Part shown: positions 55,458 through 64,000 of the stretch, piece after piece
Layout: each line of letters begins with the position of its first letter
How positions within the stretch are numbered: the stretch's first letter is position 1
NCBI RefSeq assembly: GCF_014696925.1
Contig: NZ_JACJQY010000030.1
Location: 1-64,000, forward strand
Direction: 5' to 3'
Length of the DNA stretch: 64,000 bases
DNA from: Phormidium tenue FACHB-1050
Lineage (GTDB): Bacteria > Cyanobacteriota > Cyanobacteriia > Pseudanabaenales > Pseudanabaenaceae
Translations under genes and position numbers: made by a program
The notes under the pieces: generated by a model
Databases searched by the model: none
Told to the model about the DNA's origin: nothing
Seen by the model: only the letters and a program-made list of their open reading frames with translations

Positions 55458-55493
55458 GAATTTTGAGCGCGTGTAGCGTTTTGCGCTTCCCTC

Positions 55494-55534
55494 AGTTTAG
55501 CAAAAGCCAAGCTCCACTAAGCTTTTGCTAAACT
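55494..55534. repeat. AGTTTAGCAAAAGC hairpin
   Basis: 14-bp perfect stem, 55494-55507 with 55521-55534, spacer 13 bases. It lies 47 bases before the photolyase start. Confidence 0.65.
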
Positions 55535-55581
55535 GACTCATATAGAAAAATTTTTAGATATTTTTAAAGACATTGATATTT

Positions 55582-57048
55582 ATGCCTAAAACAGCCAGTA
55601 ATTTGGGTAATCCGATCGCCCAAAACCCGATCGCTTTGGTATGGCATCGACGGGATTTGCGAATTGATGACAATCCTGCGCTGAGTGAGGCGATCGCGCA
55701 AGTAGGCGATCGGGGGATCGTGCTGGGGGTGTTTATTTTTGACCCTGATATTCTTGATGATGGAGTAACGGAGGGGAGCAAGGTTGACTTTATGCTGGGT
55801 TGTTTGCGGGAGTTGCAAGCTAACTATCGGCGATTAGGCAGTGATTTGTTATTCATGCTTGGTCAGCCTGTTAATTCGATTTGTGAATTAGCCAAGGCGG
55901 TTAAGGCAAGTCATGTCTTTTTTAATCAAGATGTCGAACCCTTTGCCATTAAACGCGATCGCGAAGCAACAAATGCTCTGCAAGAATTAGGAATTAAAGT
56001 TCAGAGTTTTATTGATATTGGTTTGATTGCTCCCGATGCGATCGCGACCCAAGCGGGTGAACCTTATAAGGTTTACACTCCTTTTTGGCGCAATTGGCAG
56101 GCGAAACTAAAGCCTAAACCCTTTGATGCACCTCAGAAATTGACGGGTTTAGCGAGTTATGAGAATTTACCTGTAATTTCTTTACCAAGTTTGCGCGAAC
56201 TTAAATTTATCAATGACATTACTTTGCCAAAAGCTGGTGAAGCCGCAGCTATAGAACTTTTAGAAGCTTTTTGTGATGGCAATGGGATCTTGCGCTATCA
56301 AACTGAACGGGATTTTCCTGCCCATGCGGGTACATCGACTCTTAGCCCACATTTGCGGTTTGGAACTGTGGGGATTAGAAGGGTTTGGGAAAAGGCGATC
56401 GTGGCTGAGCAGCTTGTCCGTAGTGAAGAGGAAGCCACGGGGATCACCACATGGAAACAAGAACTTGCATGGCGCGAATTCTATCAGCATGTGCTGTTTT
56501 ACTTCCCTGAACTAGAAACGGGAGCCTATCGTCCTCAGATGCGAAATTTTCCTTGGGATGATGATGAGGAAAAATTTGTGGCTTGGTGTGAGGGGCGCAC
56601 AGGCTATCCGATTGTCGATGCTGCCATGCGTCAGCTTAACCAAACAGGCTGGATGCATAACCGTTGTCGGATGATCGTTGCTAGTTTTCTAACCAAAGAT
56701 TTGATTATTAATTGGCAATGGGGCGAACGCTATTTTATGCAGAAATTACTAGATGGCGATCTGGCGGCAAATAACGGTGGTTGGCAATGGAGTGCCTCTA
56801 GTGGCATGGACCCAAAGCCCTTAAGAATCTTCAATCCTGCTTCGCAAGCCCGTAAGTATGATCCTGAAGGTGAGTATATTTTGCGCTGGTTACCTGAACT
56901 GCAAGGCTTAACGACTGCCGAACTTTTAAGTGGTAACATTCCGCCGCATCAGTGTAAAAAACGCGATTACCCTTTGCCAATAGTCGATCACAGCATTCAA
57001 CAGCAAAAGTTTAAGCAGCTCTATAAAGATTGCAAAGCTAGCCCCTAA
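55582..57048 (+). CDS. phr: Deoxyribodipyrimidine photolyase, class I CPD type
   Basis: Flavoprotein that repairs UV-induced cyclobutane pyrimidine dimers with light. From the ATG at 55582 it has 488 residues; a TTG at 55573 is in frame. The N-terminal antenna domain begins LVWHRRDLRIDDNPAL. The FAD domain carries STLSPHLRFG, WKQELAWREFYQH, TGYPIVDAAMRQL, the signature WMHNRCRMIVASFLTKDL and GDLAANNGGWQW. Conserved Trp residues for electron transfer are present. The pattern fits the 8-HDF antenna type found in cyanobacteria. A cryptochrome function cannot be fully excluded. Confidence 0.93.
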   Translation: MPKTASNLGNPIAQNPIALVWHRRDLRIDDNPALSEAIAQVGDRGIVLGVFIFDPDILDDGVTEGSKVDFMLGCLRELQANYRRLGSDLLFMLGQPVNSICELAKAVKASHVFFNQDVEPFAIKRDREATNALQELGIKVQSFIDIGLIAPDAIATQAGEPYKVYTPFWRNWQAKLKPKPFDAPQKLTGLASYENLPVISLPSLRELKFINDITLPKAGEAAAIELLEAFCDGNGILRYQTERDFPAHAGTSTLSPHLRFGTVGIRRVWEKAIVAEQLVRSEEEATGITTWKQELAWREFYQHVLFYFPELETGAYRPQMRNFPWDDDEEKFVAWCEGRTGYPIVDAAMRQLNQTGWMHNRCRMIVASFLTKDLIINWQWGERYFMQKLLDGDLAANNGGWQWSASSGMDPKPLRIFNPASQARKYDPEGEYILRWLPELQGLTTAELLSGNIPPHQCKKRDYPLPIVDHSIQQQKFKQLYKDCKASP

Positions 57049-57066
57049 GCTCGCACTCAAGCCCTG

Positions 57067-57169
57067 CACTCAAGTGCTGGCTAAAAGCTAAAACCCGTTG
57101 AAACGGGTTATGAAAAATTATTTTTTAGTCTGCTTCAGCAGACTTGGGCTTTTAGCCAGCACTTGAGTG
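57067..57169. repeat. Nested cruciform with CACTCAAGTGC arms, copy 1
   Basis: Outer arms 57067-57089 and about 57148-57169. They enclose two hairpins: AACCCGTT/AACGGGTT (57092-57109) and AGTCTGCT/AGCAGACT (57127-57144). The right outer arm provides the trpF stop codon and last few codons on the minus strand. The same element is inverted at 60432. Confidence 0.85.
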
Positions 57170-57865
57170 GTGGGCTAATGCTGTGCGATCGCCAATACAT
57201 CTTTGAATAAACTTCTCAACTTTCGACAAATCTTTATCCCCAGCAGTCCGTTCGACCCCACTTGATACATCTAAACCATGTGGTTTTACCAAAGCGATCG
57301 CCTCGGCAACATTTTCAGGTGATAAGCCTCCTGCTAACCACCAGTCACAAGCTGGGCGGAAATCGCGCAACATCTGCCAATCAAGAGTTTTGCCAGTGCC
57401 TCCTGCCATATGTGGATCGTAAGCATCAAGTAAAATTGCATCCACAACATTACTAAAAAGATGTGCTTGCTCTAAACCAGCTTGATCCTTGACTCGCAAT
57501 GCTTTAATCAGCTTGATTTTCGGTTTAATAATGTTGAGATGCGATCGCATCTCAGTACAAAATTCTGGAGATTCATCACCATGGAGTTGCACAGCATTCA
57601 GTCCAGCTTGCGTAACTGTTTCACAAATTTCACTAAAACTTGCATTGAGAAATACGCCAATCAAATCTAGCTCAGCAAATTTGGGACTACCTTCCGCAAT
57701 CTCCGCCTGAGCAGCGAGTAGACTAGAGGTGATTTGAGCAATTGCCGTTGCACTGATATATCGTGGTGAAGCCCTTACACAAATAAATCCCAGTGCGTTT
57801 ACACCCATTTGAGCGATCGCTTGTGCTTGATCGAGTTTCGTAATCCCACAAATTTTGATATACAT
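57152..57865 (-). CDS. trpF: Phosphoribosylanthranilate isomerase
   Basis: Third step of tryptophan synthesis, an Amadori rearrangement on a TIM barrel. From the ATG at 57865 it has 237 residues; a TTG two codons earlier is possible. The N-terminal IKICGIT contains the catalytic Cys. AVQLHGDE, ILLDAYDPHMAGGTGKT (catalytic Asp) and WWLAGGLSPENV are conserved. The last residues (HHSSAG) are encoded by the repeat at 57067-57169 and are probably not ancestral. Divergent from an SRPBCC gene with 18 bases between starts. Confidence 0.94.
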   Translation of the reverse strand: MYIKICGITKLDQAQAIAQMGVNALGFICVRASPRYISATAIAQITSSLLAAQAEIAEGSPKFAELDLIGVFLNASFSEICETVTQAGLNAVQLHGDESPEFCTEMRSHLNIIKPKIKLIKALRVKDQAGLEQAHLFSNVVDAILLDAYDPHMAGGTGKTLDWQMLRDFRPACDWWLAGGLSPENVAEAIALVKPHGLDVSSGVERTAGDKDLSKVEKFIQRCIGDRTALAHHSSAG

Positions 57866-57883
57866 ACACAAGAACTTAATTCC

Positions 57884-58585
57884 ATGACAGAGTATTCATC
57901 CTATCTAAAGTCTATGCAATCCCATCAAAAACTAGGTCAGAAATTAGGCAAGAAAATTGTGACAAAACTTTCCGCAGGATCAGCGATGTTGATGGCGATC
58001 GCGATCGCTTGCTGCACACCAACGCTCCCCGCACGAGCCGCCCTATTTGATGGACCAGTTGATCGCTTGCCTTCGATCCAGCGTGATTCTCTTCGCAAGG
58101 GGCAAACTGTAGTCACAGGTAGTAATGGTAAATATGTAGCAAGAGTGCTAATCACAGCCTCAACTGATGCAGTTTGGCGAGTTTTGACCGACTATGCTAA
58201 TCTCTACAAATTTATTCCCAACATGACTTCTAGTAAGATCCTTGAAAATCGTGGTAACCGCAAGGTGATTGAGCAGGTAGATTCGCGTCAAGTCTTCTTA
58301 GTTTCGATTGTCTCGCGTACTAAACTTGCCATTCAGGAAACCGATCGCAAACAAATTGATTTTCGACTTGTTGATGGTGATCTTGCCAAAATGGAAGGAT
58401 ATTGGAAAATAGAACCTGTCTCCACCGTGCCACGTCGTCCACCTACTCAAATTTTGATTACTTACACTGTTAATGCTCAGCCCAAGGGTGGTACACCTAC
58501 TGACGCTTTTTATAGCATTTTCAAAGAAGCTTTAGGTGACACCTTGCAAGCTATTAAGCAAGAAGTCGCAAGTAGAAATAGATAA
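57884..58585 (+). CDS. SRPBCC (START-like) protein, exported
   Basis: From the ATG at 57884 it has 233 residues; the frame extends upstream into trpF, but divergent spacing favours this start. A long basic n-region and a hydrophobic core (AMLMAIAIACC) end at PARA, indicating export or a lipoprotein-like anchor near the Cys pair. The mature part is a START/polyketide-cyclase-like fold (VWRVLTDYANLYKFIPNM, ENRGNRKVIEQV, EGYWKIEPV) able to bind a hydrophobic ligand. The ligand is unknown. A terminator hairpin follows. Confidence 0.82.
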   Translation: MTEYSSYLKSMQSHQKLGQKLGKKIVTKLSAGSAMLMAIAIACCTPTLPARAALFDGPVDRLPSIQRDSLRKGQTVVTGSNGKYVARVLITASTDAVWRVLTDYANLYKFIPNMTSSKILENRGNRKVIEQVDSRQVFLVSIVSRTKLAIQETDRKQIDFRLVDGDLAKMEGYWKIEPVSTVPRRPPTQILITYTVNAQPKGGTPTDAFYSIFKEALGDTLQAIKQEVASRNR

Positions 58586-58592
58586 TCAAAAC

Positions 58593-58623
58593 AAGACAGA
58601 ATTTGCTATGCAAATTCTGTCTT
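58593..58623. terminator. Terminator after the SRPBCC gene
   Basis: Perfect 14-bp stem AAGACAGAATTTGC (58593-58606) with 58610-58623, loop TAT, 8 bases after the stop codon. Confidence 0.75.
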
Positions 58624-58656
58624 ATTCTCAAATCATCAATCTCCATAATTAAGCAC

Positions 58657-60393
58657 ATGATCGAGCCGATTGGATATATATTAGGAACCAAAGATGCAAC
58701 CCCGCTTGAGTTTTGGGTAGCCGTAAGTGATGGCAAAGTCCTTCGTCTCGATGATGTTGTACAGGTAAAAACCGATCGCCCCGATAAAAAGGGAATTGTC
58801 AACTTTTATGGTGTGGTTGATCATGTGAGAACGATCCATGAAGGAACCCAATTTGATACGGATACATTTCTAGTTACTACTGGCAGTATGCCTGTGAATG
58901 TGTCCTATGCTGCCCATATCCAAGTCACACGGATTGAGCCTGAAGAATATTTACCACCACAACCGAGCGATGCTGTTTATTTAGCTGAAGATGAGAATCT
59001 CAGATTTGCGCTAAATTTCGATGGCATGGAGCAGCGCATATCCGCAGGGATTATGCGAAATGGAAGTCCAGCCTATTTAAACTATGAATTTATTGATGGC
59101 ACAAAGGGTGCTCATGTCAATATTTCAGGGATTTCGGGGGTAGCAACGAAGACTTCCTTTGCTTTATTTTTACTACATTCTATTTTTAATTCGGCGGCTT
59201 TGGGGTCTAAGAGAGCAAATACGAAAGCACTCATTTTTAATGTCAAAGGGGAAGATTTATTTTTCTTAGATAAACCCAACAATAAAATGCGTGAGGAAGA
59301 TCGCCATACCTATCATGCCCTCGATTTACCCGTAGAACCTTTTCGGGATGTCCGTTTTTGTGTTGCGCCCAAGAAAAATACCCAAGAGATAGAACCGCAT
59401 CTCGATCAACGTTCCGATAATATCTCGGCATATGTATGGGGGATGCGCGAATTTTGTCGCGATCGCCTATTTCGGTTCTTATTTGCAGGTGATGATCTTG
59501 AGCGTGGAAATATTGGCTTTTTGGCAAGTATTGTTGAAGAACGTCTAGCCAGATTGGCAATGGATAATGATAAATATGATAAGAAGCTAGGATTTTTGCC
59601 TAGAGCTAGTCTGGACTTAGATGATGCCTATGGAGAAGATGGCAAAGATAAGGTAGAGACATTTCGGGATTTGATTGAATTTCTCGAAGATAAATTAGTG
59701 GAGAATCCCGATCAGAAATGGCTAGGGCGCAATGCTCCTGCAACTGCGGAGGCTCTAACCCGTCGCCTCTGGGGAATTGCCGATGAAATGGGACATCTCA
59801 TTCGAGGCGATCTTCCACCCGAAGAATTACAAAAATATAAGCTCGATCCGCTAGCTGCGGAATATCAGTTAACGATCGCTGATATCAATAAGCTCGGCAG
59901 TAAAGCCCAAAAGTTTGTAGTAGGCGTGCTGCTGCAAAAACTCTTCATGGAAAAGGAAAAGCGCGGTCAATATCCTGTTGTCTTTATCGTCCTTGATGAG
60001 TTGAATAAATATGCGCCTAAGGAAGGTCGTAGCCCTATTAAAGACTTGCTCGTGGAAATCGCCGAACGAGGACGATCACTAGGAATTATCTTGATTGGCG
60101 CACAACAAACTGCTTCTGAAGTAGAACGGCGTGTAGTCGGACAGGCGGCGGTGCGAGTAGTTGGTCGTCTGGACTCCGCCGAGGTGGAGCGCCCTGAATA
60201 CAACTTTTTGACGGGTGCTTGTCGGAAGCGATCGCTATTATTAAAATCAGGCAGCATGTTTATCCATCAGCCTGAAGTTCCATCTCCTTTGCTGGTTGGA
60301 TTTCCTTTCCCTGCTTATGCAACGAGATTGCGAGAAGTCCAAATCAATGACGTTGAAGAGAAGGTTCTAAAGAGTAAAGTGAAGCGACTTTAA
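58657..60393 (+). CDS. HerA-like hexameric ATPase
   Basis: DNA-translocase-type ATPase of the FtsK/HerA group. The preferred ATG at 58657 gives 578 residues; upstream in-frame Met codons fall in the terminator. The N-terminal HAS-barrel (about 1-100; VVDHVRTIHEGTQFD) is followed by an ATPase core. The P-loop region reads SGISGVATKTS, keeping Lys-Thr but lacking the Gly normally before Lys. Walker B is VFIVLDELNKY. A helical insertion lies in between. The sensor/arginine region AERGRSLGIILIGAQQT is present. HerA often partners the nuclease NurA in end resection; no nurA is adjacent. Convergent with icd. Confidence 0.85.
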   Translation: MIEPIGYILGTKDATPLEFWVAVSDGKVLRLDDVVQVKTDRPDKKGIVNFYGVVDHVRTIHEGTQFDTDTFLVTTGSMPVNVSYAAHIQVTRIEPEEYLPPQPSDAVYLAEDENLRFALNFDGMEQRISAGIMRNGSPAYLNYEFIDGTKGAHVNISGISGVATKTSFALFLLHSIFNSAALGSKRANTKALIFNVKGEDLFFLDKPNNKMREEDRHTYHALDLPVEPFRDVRFCVAPKKNTQEIEPHLDQRSDNISAYVWGMREFCRDRLFRFLFAGDDLERGNIGFLASIVEERLARLAMDNDKYDKKLGFLPRASLDLDDAYGEDGKDKVETFRDLIEFLEDKLVENPDQKWLGRNAPATAEALTRRLWGIADEMGHLIRGDLPPEELQKYKLDPLAAEYQLTIADINKLGSKAQKFVVGVLLQKLFMEKEKRGQYPVVFIVLDELNKYAPKEGRSPIKDLLVEIAERGRSLGIILIGAQQTASEVERRVVGQAAVRVVGRLDSAEVERPEYNFLTGACRKRSLLLKSGSMFIHQPEVPSPLLVGFPFPAYATRLREVQINDVEEKVLKSKVKRL

Positions 60394-60431
60394 GGAATTG
60401 CTGTAATCTATAGGATTTATGCAAATAAACC

Positions 60432-60543
60432 AAGAACTCAAGTTCTTGGCTAAAAGCTCAAGTCCACTGAAGTGGACTACAGAATATTATAAATTAACCC
60501 GTTTCAACGGGTTTGAGCTTTTAGCCCGCACTTGAGTGCAGGG
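60432..60543. repeat. Nested cruciform with CTCAAGT arms, inverted copy
   Basis: Outer arms GAACTCAAGTTCTTGGCTAA and the region ending CGCACTTGAGTGC enclose the hairpins AGTCCACT/AGTGGACT and AACCCGTTTCAACGGGTT, in opposite order to the copy at 57067. It lies between convergent genes and may terminate both. Confidence 0.8.
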
Positions 60544-60558
60544 CTTCGGGAATTGGTA

Positions 60559-62826
<2,268 letters not shown>

Positions 62827-62983
62827 TTAGATGATACATGGCTTAGTTAACCCGATTCGTATCGTTGCATCCAGAAATTTACATTATATAATTATTAATA
62901 TTTCCGTCTGCGATCGCGTCAGATTAGTTAGAAATAGTTTTTCCTTCGTTTTAATACATAGTTAACTCATCAGTGCCAAATTC

Positions 62984-63769
62984 ATGAAATATGACAAACT
63001 TAAATGCGATTTAAAAGGAATTACAGCATTTGGATACTATAAAAATCAAGACAGAAAAGAATTTGTAGTTTTAAAAGGCTCTTTTGCTGTTGGTGATTCG
63101 GAACTTTCTCCAGATTTTCGTGAAGCCAAAAAAACTAGATACAAAACATATCTAAAAATAAGGAGCGACCTTATTAAGGCTAAAAAATTAGAAAAAAAGC
63201 CTGATGGTGATGGTTATCAATTTGCCGAAGATGTTGTTTTTAAGTCTCCATCTCGAGCGATATCTATAATTTTGGGGTATAACGAGAATGGTGTCGACGA
63301 ATTTAAACCGACTGGTGAAAAAGTTGACCCTGAAGAAAATATAAGATCTGTGAACCAAACGATTGTTTTGAAACCTGATAGTATAAAAACAGTTGAGACT
63401 CCTGTATTGGCTAAACAGCCTTTCTTTAAGGAAGAAGACGATGAACTAGCCTTCTCTGAAGGAAAAAAGGTTGAGCGATTACACAAGTTAATAGAGAGAG
63501 ATAAGACTGTAGTCGATTTGGCTAAAAAGAAGGCGAAACTTCGTGATCCCTTTCTATGCTGCTCAGTCTGTGGTTTCTCTTTCTTGAAGGTATACGGAGA
63601 AGATTTTATAGAGGCTCATCATACTAAACCTTTGTCGGAAATTACAGGAGAAACAGAAACCAAAGTTGAAGATCTAGCAATAGTATGCTCGAATTGCCAC
63701 AGGATGCTGCACAGAAGAAAACCTTGGCGCTCAATATCGGATTTAAAATCAATTTTGAATCGCAAGTGA
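62984..63769 (+). CDS. DUF4357 and HNH endonuclease domain protein
   Basis: The protein has 261 residues. Residues 25-110 match the DUF4357 pattern: FVVLKGSFA, a basic segment, GYQFAEDVVFKSPSRA, ILGYNENGVDEFK. A charged linker follows, then a McrA-type HNH domain with zinc-ligand pairs C193/C196 and C235/C238, the catalytic H212-H213 (FIEAHHTKPL) and H239/H243 (CSNCHRMLH). All key residues are present, so nuclease activity is plausible. DUF4357 accompanies restriction and other DNA-targeting enzymes. No methyltransferase is adjacent within the window. It could be a solitary modification-dependent nuclease or defence gene. Confidence 0.82.
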   Translation: MKYDKLKCDLKGITAFGYYKNQDRKEFVVLKGSFAVGDSELSPDFREAKKTRYKTYLKIRSDLIKAKKLEKKPDGDGYQFAEDVVFKSPSRAISIILGYNENGVDEFKPTGEKVDPEENIRSVNQTIVLKPDSIKTVETPVLAKQPFFKEEDDELAFSEGKKVERLHKLIERDKTVVDLAKKKAKLRDPFLCCSVCGFSFLKVYGEDFIEAHHTKPLSEITGETETKVEDLAIVCSNCHRMLHRRKPWRSISDLKSILNRK

Positions 63770-63778
63770 TTTTGTATT

Positions 63779-63897
63779 GCGATCGCTGTTTGAATTTTTG
63801 GGAGTAGCGATCGTGATTTTTTGGGGGCGATAGAGGGGAGCGCTCGCTGTTTGTTTTTTGTGGAGTGGCGATCGTGATTTTTGGGATTGAAGGGGCG
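63779..63897 (+). repeat. Imperfect tandem repeat with HIP1-like ends
   Basis: Two units of about 60 bases, each with CGCTGTTTG, a T-run, GGAGT, GGCGATCGTGATTTTT and a GGGGCGAT-type ending. The first runs about 63779-63838, the second 63841-63897. Open frames here, on either strand, are low-complexity. No gene is recognised from 63770 to the window end. Confidence 0.65.
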
Positions 63898-64000
63898 ATG
63901 CAAAGTGATAAACCTATGTAAGGATCAAGCAGCAAACGGACAAAAAATAATACTAAGCTTGAAAGCCTTACCCAATATGTATCATGGCTAAAATGGTCTT

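Noticed and set aside
55276-55476. 66-residue plus-strand frame
   Set aside because: Antisense of the Uma2-like fragment, which fits a known family better.

Overview
The window is cyanobacterial chromosome. The octamer GCGATCGC (HIP1) recurs inside and between genes. The gene content (DUF928, CHAT-TPR proteins, CHASE2 and MASE1 signalling proteins, HerA-like ATPase, 8-HDF-type photolyase, TatC, citramalate synthase) also fits cyanobacteria. The dense intergenic palindromes with a GGCGGCGC-triloop-GCGCCGCC core suggest a Pseudanabaena-like genome. That genus assignment is inference, not proof.

Layout. 0-2 kb: the end of a YnbA/B/C-like phospholipid operon (truncated CdsA-like fragment, PlsC-like acyltransferase, SAM methyltransferase). 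2-3.7 kb: a receiver-first histidine kinase facing the other way. 3.8-35 kb: a large two-partner-secretion (TPS) island in two blocks. The left block is DUF928, CHAT-TPR and an FHA-type exoprotein on the minus strand, divergent from an FhaC/ShlB transporter and a CHASE2 histidine kinase on the plus strand. The right block is transporter, exoprotein, exoprotein, CHAT-TPR, all on the plus strand. Between them lie an NTF2-like protein, an alpha/beta hydrolase, a 52-residue membrane peptide, a UmuD-like peptidase and a possible Rad52-like protein. 35-64 kb is mostly housekeeping and signalling: cimA, tatC, a bestrophin, a GH57 hydrolase, hsp20, ureG divergent from ureE-ureF, a diguanylate cyclase, D-lactate dehydrogenase, a five-PAS hybrid kinase, glgP, a MASE1-SpoIIE phosphatase, a photolyase, trpF, an SRPBCC protein, a HerA-like ATPase, monomeric isocitrate dehydrogenase and a DUF4357-HNH protein.

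How the parts may work together. In the island, DUF928, both CHAT-TPR proteins, the three exoproteins and the two transporters all start with export signals. The CHASE2 kinase has its sensor outside the cytoplasm. The block therefore looks like one envelope module in which caspase-like CHAT proteins share a compartment with TPS exoproteins. The functional link is inferred from gene order only.

Most gaps are filled by palindromes of several families. The commonest has a nearly constant GC core with a three-base loop, and arms that differ from copy to copy yet remain complementary within each copy. Other families are three-hairpin elements, nested cruciforms and one long inverted repeat with C/G-run arms. 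Some run into gene ends and provide stop codons. One is read through inside the start of the second CHAT gene. No tRNA, rRNA, CRISPR array or complete insertion sequence was recognised.
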